A stretch of 64,000 nucleotides of DNA, taken from Molanna angustata (Eukaryota; Arthropoda; Insecta; Trichoptera; Molannidae). Shown here in pieces: positions 23,701-35,800 of this stretch (within the stretch, counting starts at the first letter, position 1; each line of letters begins with the position of its first letter). A program made the position numbers and the translations under genes. The stretch is from positions 17,884,570-17,948,569 of the forward strand of contig OY754981.1 in assembly GCA_963576475.1 (NCBI GenBank), read 5' to 3'. Below the pieces are notes generated by a model that did not search any database, was not told the origin of the DNA, and was given only the letters and a program-made list of their open reading frames with translations.

Positions 23701-25785
23701 AGAATGCTTATGTTGTATGAAATATTTAAAAAAAAGCAGATAAATTTTGTTCTAAAGAACGCGAGAGCATTTTCCAAATTTTGACAGGTGATATCATATG
23801 AAGATTTTTTTTGTTATTTATGGAAAGCTAATCAGTTCTATGTTCAAGCTCTTTACATTATAACATGAAATCAAATTACTGAACTTTTCCATACATAGAA
23901 ATTTATCTTATTACATTTTTATTCATACTAAATGTTACTATCAGGAATATAAATTTTCTTCCGATAGTATATTTTTATGTTAAGATAAACAAACTATTAA
24001 TGCAGTATAGTGAAGAATGCTTATGTTGTATGAAATATTTTAAAAAAAGCAGATAAATTTTGTTTTAAAGAACGCGAAGGCATTTTCAAAATTTTGACAC
24101 GTGATATTATATGAAGATTTTTTTTTGATTTATGGAAAGCTAATCAGTTCTATGTTCAAGTTCTTTACATTATAACATGAAATCAAATTACTGAACGTTT
24201 CCATACATAGAAATTAATCTAATTACATTTTTATTCATACTAAATGTTACTATCAGGAATATAAATTTTCTTCCGATAGTATATTTTTATGTTAAAATAA
24301 ACAAACTATTAATGCAGTATAGTGAAGAATGCTTATGTTGTATGAAATATTTTAAAAAAAGCAGATAAATTTTGTTCTAAAGAACGCGAGAGCATTTTCC
24401 AAATTTTGACAGGTGATATCATATGAAGATTTTTTTTGTTATTTATGGAAAGCTAATCAGTTCTATGTTCAAGCTCTTTACATTATAACATGAAATCAAA
24501 TTACTGAACTTTTCCATACATAGAAATTTATCTAATTACATTTTTATTCATACTAAATGTTACTATCAGGAATGTAAATTTTCTTCCGATAGTATATTTT
24601 TATGTTAAGATAAACAAACTATTAATGCAGTATAGTGAAGAATGCTTATGTTGTATGAAATATTTTAAAAAAAGCAGATAAATTTTGTTCTAAAGAACGC
24701 GAGAGCATTTTCCAAATTTTGACAGGTGATATCATATGAAGATTTTTTTTGTTGTTTATGGAAAGCTAATCAGTTCTATGTTCAAGCTTTTTACATTATA
24801 ATATGAAATCAAATTACTGAACTTTTCCATACATAGAAATTTATCTAATTACATTTTTATTCATACTAAATGTTACTATCAAGAATGTAAATTTTCTTCC
24901 GATAGTATATTTTTATGTTAAGATAAACAAACTATTAATGCAGTATAGTGAAGAATGCTTATGTTGTATGAAATATTTTTAAAAAAGCAGATAAATTTTG
25001 TTCTAAAGAACGCGAGAGCATTTTCCAAATTTTGACAGGTGATATCATATGAAGATTTTTTTTGTTATTTATGGAAAGCTAATCAGTTCTATGTTCAAGC
25101 TCTTTACATTATAACATGAAATCAAATTACTGAACTTTTCCATACATAGAAATTTATCTAATTACATTTTTATTCATACTAAATGTTACTATCAGGAATA
25201 TAAATTTTCTTCCGATAGTATAATTTTATGTTAAGATAGACAAACTATTAATGGAGTATAGGGAAGAATGCTTATGTTGTATGAAATATTTTAAAAAAAG
25301 CAGATAAATTTTGTTCTAAAGAACGCGAGAGCATTTTCCAAATTTTGACAGGTGATATCATATGAAGATTTTTTTTGTTATTTATGGAAAGCTAATCAGT
25401 TCTATGTTCAAGCTCTTTACATTATAACATGAAATCAAATTACTGAACGTTTCCATAAATAGAAATTTATCTAATTACATTTTTATTCATACTAAATGTT
25501 ACTAACAGGAATATAAATTTTCTTCCGATAGTATATTTTTATGTTAAGATAGACAAACTATTAATGCAGTATAGTGAAGACTGCTTATGTTGTATGAAAT
25601 ATTTTAAAAAAAGCAGATAAATTTTGTTTCAAAGAGCGTTAGAGCATTTTGACAATGTTGACACGTGATATCATATGAAGAAATTTTATGATATCTATGA
25701 AAAGCTAATCAGTTCTAAGTTCAAGCTATTAATATTCTTATATCAATATGAAATCAATGAACTGAACATTGCCAAATATAAAAAA
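20765..25785 (+). repeat. Satellite, 16 copies of a 312/313-bp unit
   Basis: The anchor TTAATGCAGTATAG (or a close variant) recurs at 20871, 21183, 21496, 21809, 22121 and so on to 25561, every 312 or 313 bp. Units differ by a few substitutions such as AGATAGACAA/AGATAAACAA. The first and last units are the most diverged, as expected for edge units. Confidence 0.95.
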
Positions 25786-27838
25786 ATTCTCTTGTTACAT
25801 ATAAGTTTCATACAAATATCCATTAAATAAAATATAATTTTTGAAACCGTTGAATATTTTTCTTTTAACATTGACCAACTTTGAATACAATTTTATGAAG
25901 ATTCTTGGTGTTGTATAAATAGTTGAAACCAAATTAAAATATCTCTAATTTCCAGGTCGTGAGAGCATTTTTTCAGTTTTAATAGATGAAATCATAAAGA
26001 AACATTGGGAAAAAATGAACCGTTGTCTATGGAAAACTAATCAGCTCTAAGTTTATGGACTTAACACATGTGATATCAATATGAAGTCAATCGGACTTAT
26101 AGTTTGGGCTGCAGAGAGGACACAAAAAAAAAACAACGTAAATGATGAATTCATAGAGAAGAAATCAAAAGTTGTCTATGGAAAACTAATCAGCTCTAGG
26201 TCTTTGCACTTTACACATATGATGTTAATATGAAGTCGATCAGACTTATAGTTTGGGCTGTAGAGAGGACACAAAAAAGATAAATGCTACGGCGTACGGC
26301 GTACGGCGTACGGCGTACAGCGTATACGCCATACACACAAACACATCACGACGAAACTCATAGTGTGCATTCTCTACATGATACCCATTGAGAAATTGAT
26401 GTAAAAAAAATACGCTTAAATTTTGCGAAATCATGACTCTCCCCTATTCCATAGTGTGGAGAGTAAAAATTCTCTTGTTACATATAAGTTTCATACAAAT
26501 ATCCATTAAATAAAATATAATTTTTGAAACCGTTGAATATTTTTCTTTTAACATTGACCAACTTTGAATACAATTTTATGAAGATTCTTGGTGTTGTATA
26601 AATAGTTGAAACCAAATTAAAATATCTCTAATTTCCAGGTCGTGAGAGCATTTTTTCAGTTTTAATAGATGAAATCATAAAGAAACATTGGGAAAAAATG
26701 AACCGTTGTCTATGGAAAACTAATCAGCTCTAAGTTTATGGACTTAACACATGTGATATCAATATGAAGTCAATCGGACTTATAGTTTGGGCTGCAGAGA
26801 GGACACAAAAAAAAAACAACGTAAATGATGAATTCATAGAGAAGAAATCAAAAGTTGTCTATGGAAAACTAATCAGCTCTAGGTCTTTGCACTTTACACA
26901 TATGATGTTAATATGAAGTCGATCAGACTTATAGTTTGGGCTGTAGAGAGGACACAAAAAAGATAAATGCTACGGCGTACGGCGTACGGCGTACGGCGTA
27001 CAGCGTATACGCCATACACACAAACACATCACGACGAAACTCATAGTGTGCATTCTCTACATGATACCCATTGAGAAATTGATGTAAAAAAAAATACGCT
27101 TAAATTTTGCGAAATCATGACTCTCCCCTATTCCATAGTGTGGAGAGTAAAAAATTCTCTTGTTACATATAAGTTTCATACAAATATCCATTAAATAAAA
27201 TATAATTTTTGAAACCGTTGAATATTTTTCTTTTAACATTGACCAACTTTGAATACAATTTTATGAAGATTCTTGGTGTTGTATAAATAGTTGAAACCAA
27301 ATTAAATTATCTCTAATTTCCAGGTCGTGAGAGCATTTTTTCAGTTTTAATAGATGAAATCATAAAGAAACATTGGGAAAAAATGAACCGTTGTCTATGG
27401 AAAACTAATCAGCTCTAAGTTTATGGACTTAACACATGTGATATCAATATGAAGTCAATCGGACTTATAGTTTGGGCTGCAGAGAGGACACAAAAAAAAA
27501 ACAACGTAAATGATGAATTCATAGAGAAGAAATCAAAAGTTGTCTATGGAAAACTAATCAGCTCTAGGTCTTTGCACTTTACACATATGATGTTAATATG
27601 AAGTCGATCAGACTTATAGTTTGGGCTGTAGAGAGGACACAAAAAAGATAAATGCTACGGCGTACGGCGTACGGCGTACGGCGTACGGCGTACAGCGTAT
27701 ACGCCATACACACAAACACATCACGACGAAACTCATAGTGTGCATTCTCTACATGATACCCATTGAGAAATTGATGTAAAAAAAATACGCTTAAATTTTG
27801 CGAAATCATGACTCTCCCCTATTCCATAGTGTGGAGAG
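25786..27838 (+). repeat. Three tandem copies of a 683-bp unit
   Basis: TTCTCTTGTTACATATAAG occurs near 25788, 26470 and 27154. Copies are almost identical and each ends in the terminal hairpin. They share AGAGCATTTT and GGAAAACTAATCAGCTCTA with the 312-bp unit, so both derive from one ancestor. Each contains a CGGCGTA microsatellite. Confidence 0.93.
26284..26332 (+). repeat. CGGCGTA microsatellite (also at 26974 and 27657)
   Basis: TACGGCG units, four or five per 683-bp unit (four in the first two, five in the third), the only GC-rich part of the 7.1-kb element. Confidence 0.85.
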
Positions 27839-28374
27839 TAAAAATTGTTTTTCCTAATAAAAAATGTTTGACAAACTCTGGAATTTTGGGAAAAATACAA
27901 TTAAAGATTTTGTATTTGTCTATGTTCGTACCAATTTTCAGCGTTGTAGCTTTAACGGTTTCTGAGATATATGGAAAAATAAAGTAAAAATTCAAAAGTT
28001 GATAACCCCTGACTGAAACAAAAATTTAAAATTCTGAGTATAAAAGTTTTGTAGGCCTATAACTTTTTACATATTCTGAAATTTTGGGCTTTGTCAATTG
28101 AGCGGATCAAAAATTATAAGGGGGGGGACACACACAGACAGACACACGAAATGTTCTACTCCGAATTCTGAGTAAATCCGTATACAGAACATACATATAT
28201 GCTGCGAAGCCTCTAAGTTGGTGTTTTTTCGACTTCAAAGTTGGAAAAACCGAAAAATATAAAAAAAATATAGTGAAAAATATAAACCCTACATACAAAT
28301 CTCGCGTATCCTGGCTTGAAACATTGTCGATATGTTAAGAGAACAAAATTCTCTTGAACAAATCGACAGTTGGA

Positions 28375-29773
28375 TAAAACACTGTTATGAAAACATAGCA
28401 TTTTCATTTTATTTACTTATCAATAATTTATTTAAATGAAATTTGTAAATATATTTAATTTGAGATAATTTAAACACTCAAAGCAATTTTCTACATTTAC
28501 ATTCCTATCGATGCTAAACTTCATCAATAATGATTTAATGATTTGTCAAATTGTAAATATTGAAACTAAAATATGTGTAAATAAAATATTGTCAAAGAGC
28601 ATTCTTTTTTAATTTCATTTTACCCGTCGTAATAATCCTGGCACCACCAATACAAAAAAAATCGGGTAGATATGTAATAGGCCACTTTCTAGAAAAGTTG
28701 GACAAAAACAAAACTTATTCTCAAAGTTAAATTTCTTAGTATGTAATAAAGTGATATCAAATACAGTTTATTTTCTAAAAAAATATTTAATTTCATACAA
28801 ATAAATAATTTCAGTATAAAAATAATAGTAGGTACAAGAAATAAAAATAATATTACTTAATATTACTTGTATAAATAATATTATTAATATTGCTCTGAAT
28901 AACAAATATAATAGAAATTTAAAAAAAGTTATGTTCAATTCCAAAATCATATAATTAATTTGAAAAGCTCAATACACAAGTTGTTCAATCAAATTTGAGA
29001 CTTATATCAATGATACTTACAATACTTATGTATTAAGATAAACACTTTTTTTTTAATTAAAGCAAATTCATGTATTACAAGATTCATATTTTTTCATACT
29101 TCACTCAGTTAAAAAAGGACTTGGATTTATAATTATTGCTATAAGCTAATTGACGCAAACTTTGTTCATATTTAAGATTTTTTGTAATCACAATTGAAAA
29201 TAATAAAATTTAAAAGTACAACTTATTCATTAATTTTAAAATGATTGTAAGTTTCAAATTCATATTCTTTAAAAGTATAATTTTTCAAATTACAATTCTA
29301 TATAAGTATTTAATACTGTCGTTACTAGGTCTATAAATAATATTATCATTACATGGGATAGGTTATGAAAAGACGAATTCATTACAAAGTAACATATATA
29401 CAAATTGTAAATTAGACATAAAAATGAGATTCTGTTTTAAACATCAATAATTTTATTGTAAAAAATGAAAGCGAATAAAAGAAGAGATAATGAATGTTTT
29501 TTACAAATATTTCTTTCTTTTTCAAGATCATACGATTTAAATACATCACTAATATGTAGATATATTATAAATAAAAATAAAATACTTAGTATTAGTTCGC
29601 TTGGTATTAAAACTAATACCAAGTATTTTTTTTTAAACATTTATAATATATCTACATACAATGGAGTTGTATCAAGAATTGTCGATCGACAAACTAAACT
29701 TAGTTACATCACTAATAGACACATGGAAAGTTTATAGGTATACCATATAAACTTTCTTTGAATAATCAACAAG
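28375..29773. other. AT-rich intergenic interval downstream of copy B
   Basis: About 1.4 kb of very AT-rich sequence. No exon, repeat family or RNA gene seen apart from the hairpin near 29600. Confidence 0.5.
29598..29632. repeat. Hairpin downstream of copy B
   Basis: CTTGGTATTA against TAATACCAAG separated by AAAAC; lies about 200 bp beyond the copy B poly(A) signal. Function unknown. Confidence 0.45.
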
Positions 29774-29779
29774 TTTATT
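29774..29779 (-). promoter_or_regulatory. Poly(A) signal of protease copy B
   Basis: AATAAA on the minus strand, 55 nt downstream of the TAG stop at 29834-29836, a normal distance for a short 3' UTR. No other canonical signal is nearer the stop. Confidence 0.8.
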
Positions 29780-29833
29780 CCCCATGAAATGTTTCAATGA
29801 TTTAAAGCACTACTTGTGTGTTGACATTTAAAC

Positions 29834-32800
29834 CTAGGCATTAATGTTGGCTGATATCCAATCTACATACTCAGTAACTCTAGTGTAAACTCCAGGATAC
29901 CCAGGCTCAGCACACTTGTATCCGTATGACACAATGCCTATTAAGTAATAGCAGATATCATCTCTACCACTAGGAATCTGAAACAAAAAACAAGATTAAT
30001 GAAACAATTATCGTTACTGATTAATAAAACAATATCAACAAACAAACAATAGCTATTCTCTGTCCAAAGGATTTGTTTGGAAACAAAAAATGATGAAGAA
30101 GATTTGGTGGCTTTTAAAGCAGTTATGTAAAATATCTTATTCATGGTTTAAACAAATTAAATTAAAGTGCAGCCCATTTTCATTTAGATTATTTTGTATT
30201 ATGAAAGGCTCCAAGACTCAAGACAAGCCCTGAAGATAAGAATTTCATTGTTTACCTTGAAAACTAAAATTCTTAGTTGAAAATGCAAGATAGACAGTAA
30301 ACAAGATCTCTGGAATCAATTCTTTCAGTGAGAATCTTCTAATATTGTGGCACCATAGCCAGTAGACAATTATAATGGTTTATTCTATGGTTAATACAAT
30401 TTTTCTATTGCTTATGTCAATGGATCCTTATAGTAATAAATATACTGTAAAGAAAATTAAATAGCTTACAGTTGGCCACATAAGTGGTCCACCACTATCT
30501 CCTTGACAGGCATCCTTACCACCCTTCGCATATCCTGCACACAAGACTCTCTGATCGATGACATTGTTGGTGAAGCGATTGTAAGCCTGTTGACATTCCT
30601 CATTGGTCACCACAGGAATCTGCAGTTGTTGAAGAAGACTCGAGGCTGGTCCCTCTGAACAATTCAAAATATACACAATTATTACGTGGTTTTAATTATT
30701 CAGTGAATGAATATGAGATAATTGTGTAAATAAAATGTTATGTGTTAATCAAAAATAACCACAATGAGGTAATCATTATAATTCAATGATGGACATGACC
30801 GCCAAAGGTGCTAATGGCTATTTATTTTATTCACGGCTGGAAGTCAATACTCCAAGAAATCTTTATTCAACAAATTATCACAATATTTGTTTATGTTTAA
30901 TATTCATAGAAAGAAACACTCTCAATAGGTGTGAATTAAAATTAAACTGATAAAATATAATATAAACGTTGTAACTGCATCATATTTTTCAGAGTAAATT
31001 GCAACTTGGAGTTTAAAATGATATAGTTGGTAAAATCTGATTATATCATCACAGTATAATATACAATTTTTTTTTCATAAAGTAGTAGTTGTAGTACATT
31101 TTTTTATAATAATTTTTCCGTGTGCAAATAAGAAAGTTTGAATTTCATGTTATTAATAAATAGAACATACTGAAAGCAGTTGAACCCCATCCAGCCAGGA
31201 ATGGATTATTGCCAACAAAGTTATTAGCTCTCAAATCTGGAGTAGTCGGAAGGCAGATGGGTCGAATCAGCCCTGAAATAATAAAAAAACATAGTTTCTC
31301 GGTTAGTCCATAGATGGCAATAGTAATAATGCATTATTTTCTGGTAAAATGTTACACACTATTCAAATATGTAGAACTTTCAAAATTACATCGATAAGGG
31401 AACTCAATAAGAAGGAATAATTGGTGAACGTTGCGCAAGCGCATAATGTGATCACGTAAACCAGACGATGACGGGTCGTAAGCCCTGTAGGTGCCTCGAG
31501 TTCCTGGTTCTTCTACAATATCCCAACTTCGTATCTATTGAGATGTTGAAAAAATGTTTGTCAATAAAAAAAACATAGTTTATTCAAAGGTAAAAATGTA
31601 TAATTTCAATTAAAAAACAAGTAGGTATTTATGACAAAATTAACTGACCAAGATCCAGCAACTGCTAGATCTATGTTATAGTATAAAGTTAGATTTTTTT
31701 TGTAAATCGATACCACATCAGGTAACGACGGTTGGATAATATAAGTCTGAGTACTGGTGGTTTTCGGAGATAAAAAGTGTTAGAAATATTAAATAAAAAA
31801 ACATGCCATTTATAGAGTATGGAGTGTTATAGTAAAAAGCGTGATTTTTTTATATATACCTCGGAAACCTATTAGAAATCATGTATTTCATTTAAGACAC
31901 TTTAGTTGGTGGGAGTCTTTCAAAGACATATATTTTCTAAGTATAACTAATTGCATGTAACACATGAGATCCAACTGTCGACAGCGATAGTATGTAAAGT
32001 TGAAGAATAAGTACCAAACCCATAAATACAAATTATTTATTATTTTATAATATTTGGTTTTCTATACAACACATGTATTTAGGTAGTCAAGATAGGATAG
32101 TATGGAGGTCAGTCTTTTTTTCCTACCAGGAATATGAAAACAGCATGATGGTATATATTGTATGTTTGGAGATGAAGTATCAAACTATTAAGTCTTCTTT
32201 GATATTGTGTATAGGTGACTACCATACAAATTGTATGAAGCGATGTCGTCACTAAATTCAATTTTTATAAAAATTGTTAAAAAAAAATTGAGATGTACTA
32301 CTACAATGTCAATATTTTTTATATAAAATTAAATTATCTAGTTGGGGTGTTTCGGCTTTTTTCGATATTTTTAAAAAAAAATAGAAATATAGGCAGTTCT
32401 CATAAATTTATCATAAAAAAAATATTTTTCTTAATAAAAAATGTTTGAGAAACCCTGGAATTTTTAAAAAAAAACTAATTTGAGATTTTGTATTTGTCTA
32501 TGTTTATACCAATTTTCAGCGTTCTAGCTTTTACGGTTTCTGAGATATATGGAAAAATAAATCAAAATTTCAAAAGTTGATAACCCCTGACTGAAACAAA
32601 AATTCACAATTCTGAGTATAAAAGTTTTGTAGGCCTATAACTGTTTATATATTCTAAAAATTTGGGCTCTGTAAATTGAGCGGATCAAAAGTTATAAGGG
32701 GGGGGACACACAGACAGACACACAGACAGACACACAGACACACACACACACACACAAAACTCACATAAAATGTTCTACTCCGAATTCTGAGTAAATCCAT

Positions 32801-35800
32801 GTATGGGAACATATATGCTGCGAGGCCTCTAGTTGGTGTTATTAGTTTGCAAAAAGTCCACTACACCATACAAAATTTTCCTTCGTACACGCATCTTGGC
32901 TTAATAATGTCGATTCATGAGAATTGAATTCTCATGAACGAATCGACAGTTGGATAAATTATTGTATTTTCCATGTGGGCTATACACATTGCCATTTTAC
33001 AAGTAAACGACAGGCGTAAATTACTGTTACTTCCGAACTCGGCAACTTTGAACGGTTGAACTTCAAAGGTGTCTGTCGGAAGGTTTCCTCTAACCAAACG
33101 CTTTACTTTGTAACGCTTAACTATAGCAATTCACAACAATTTTAAGGCTGTTATCTCCGTAACCCACCAGTACTCAAGGTTAATATTATTCAATCGTTGT
33201 TATTTGCTGTGGTAACCTTTTACAGAAAAAAAAATTAGCCTTCATACTATGACGAAAGTCTGGTAGCCGGTAGCTCTTGCTCAATGAGTGGTTCCCAAGA
33301 TATGTACAGGTAAATTGTATGAAATGATTGATTTTAATAATTAGTTATATTGTGTACCTACATAATTTAATCAAGATTGTAACAAAATGTGTCACTCCAA
33401 ACTTCATACTATTATATAAGAAAATTTCTACAAGCAAATTTTTAGATTAAACAATGAATATCGTTCAATACACATATTTTGGACAGTTTTATTTTATAAT
33501 AAATATTTTTAAAAATAAAATAATATTATTAACATAACCACTTTACATTATGTTGTAATTTTTTGGGGATTCAATTATACTATAAAATTATTTGGTAAAC
33601 AAATACTTACAAGACAACGGAACATCACTATTCATCTTAACAATTGCAATATCGTTAACATGTTGAATTGGATCATATTCTTCGTGTACTATTAACTTTT
33701 CAATTGGAACATCAATGGGATTTGCTCCATCACTGTCACTTGCCAAGTCCAGATCGCCTACACGTACAAGATAACTAGAAACAAAGACAAATATCACATA
33801 CTTTCGGAAAGATGACGTTTCAGAGATTCCATTAGAACGGTGCAATAGATGATTTAGTAATCCCGAAGACAAGAGTTCGGAACTCGAAAAATCATCACCG
33901 ATTCGTATTTTGAAGTAGAAAATGGTTGAAATACACCACATAAATTTTGATTCATCAGAAGCCTGGCCGAGAGTTCACTGGAGTTGAAATAGTAGAGAAT
34001 TTTTCAGCCTATAATAATATGTTGTATGAAATTCATATTAGAGACAACGGTGACCACGAGAATAATACTTATTTCCTGGGCAGTATTGTTGTGACTATGA
34101 AAAAAGAACAAAGTCAAAGTGAATAGGGCCCAATTAAATATCTAATTAATCAAAATGTAGGTTCTACTTAACGATATTATGTTTGTTCAAACATTCCTGC
34201 TCAAATAATATCATTTACTCCTGAATGAATGCAATATTTTTAGCTTGTAAATAATCATTATTATTTATCAGAAGTGTGGAGCAGATATTCCGGGCAGCAC
34301 AGGACAGAGATGGATTCGCCATTTCGTCGGGTTCCTGACATGGCACTAGAAGTGAAGAAGATTTAATCATCAAATCCCTCCTATTTAAAGCGAGAGCAAA
34401 AATTTACGTCATAGCATAAAGTATGTTTATTTTTCTGTAAAAGGATTGGATAGTACGAACCTTGAGTAGTGGTGGCCTTCAAAGTGTTGAAAAATTCTAT
34501 TGGACGTGTTAAATACAGTTTTCAACACTTTGAAGGCTTTTGTCTCAGAAAGCCACCAGAACTCAGGGTTCATACTATCCAATCGTTGTTACCTGCTGTA
34601 GTATCCTTTTACGGAAAAAATAGCCTTTATAAGTACTATGACTTAAGTATATACATATATAAACACACGAGTGCTTGCACTCTGGTAAAGGGAAATATGT
34701 TTTTTCTTACTGTGCATCTTTTTCTAGAAAAAAAATATGGGCCCACTACACAAAATGACATGAGTCTAGAATCTCGGGCTATTAAATACTGATCAAAAAA
34801 TAGTCCAAGTATTTAAATAGATTATTTTTTAACAGATTTTTAATTATCTCAATACAGACGAAGTTGGAATATTTATTGTAGGAGAACCGGGAAATCAAGG
34901 CACCTACAGGGCTTACGACCTGTCATCGGCTGGTTTACGTGATCACTTTATGCGCTTGCGCAACGTTAACCAATTATGCCTTTTAATGAGATCCCTATCA
35001 ATTCAATTTTGAAAGTACTATATATTGTAATACTGAAATTCTTTTCGCTTGAAAATAAGGACTTCTATGCGAAAAATGCATTGTCACAAGCGCATAAAGT
35101 GATCACGTAAACCAGCCGATGACAGGTCGTAAGCCCTGTAGGTGCCTTGATTTCCCGGTTCTCCTACAATAAATATTCCAACTTCGTCTCTATTGAGATA
35201 ATTAAAAATCTGTTAAAAAATATCTTTGACTCCCGACAGGGAAAAAATCCAATGTTTGCGCATATGCAATAATAAAAATATTCGATTACTTACACATTGG
35301 TACAAGTATGTAAATAAGACAAAAAATGACCTTATAAGTCTGGCGCAATTCAGGGGTGACTTCTATGCGAAAAATGCATTGTCACCTCAGATATAAGAAT
35401 TGTAGCTTTCATTATTTACAAAAAAACCAATTCTCTCAATAGATGGCGTTCCAACAAAATAAATAAAAATAATAAGATTGTTGTTCATAATTTCACCCAT
35501 AGATGGCTGTAGTAAAAATTCCTTATTTTCAAGCGAAAAGAATTTCAGTATTACAATATATAGAACTTTCAAAATTGAATTGATAGGGATCTCATTAAAA
35601 GGCATAATTGGTGAACGTGATCACGTAAACCCGCCGATGACAGGTCGTAAGCCCTGTAGGTGCCTTGATTTCCCGGTTCTCCTACAATAAATATTCCAAC
35701 TTCGTCTCTATTAAGATAATTAAAAATCTGTTAAAAAATATCTTTGACTCCCGACAGGGAAAAAATCCAATGTTTGCGCATATGCAATAATAAAAATATT

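Larger units (their letters stand above)
20734..27840 (+). mobile_element. 7.1-kb satellite-bearing GGTTGTGGCC family element
   Basis: Starts CGAGTGGGTTGTGGCCAACA, then CTAAACTCTCCACA, and ends with hairpin ACTCTCCCCTA...TAGTGTGGAGAGT before TAAAAA. The same two ends bound the 0.55-kb elements at 61434 and 63133. The interior is 16 copies of a 312/313-bp unit followed by three of a 683-bp unit. No protein-coding frame of note. Inserted in a 1-kb element. Confidence 0.82.
20271..28374 (+). mobile_element. 1-kb TIR/hairpin element split by a 7.1-kb insertion
   Basis: 20271-20733 is the left half and 27841-28374 the right half of one copy. The join falls between the CATTAATTTATTATAAAA stretch and the TTTTTCCTAATAAAAAATG stretch, continuous in the copy at 15811-16805. 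Everything between is a different repeat family. Confidence 0.9.

Noticed and set aside
26246..27809. Repeated minus-strand frames starting MISQNLSVFFLHQF
   Set aside because: They are the same non-coding 683-bp unit read three times, including a microsatellite.
20734..28000. CRISPR-like array
   Set aside because: Units are 312 or 683 bp, directly adjacent with no spacers, in an animal genome.
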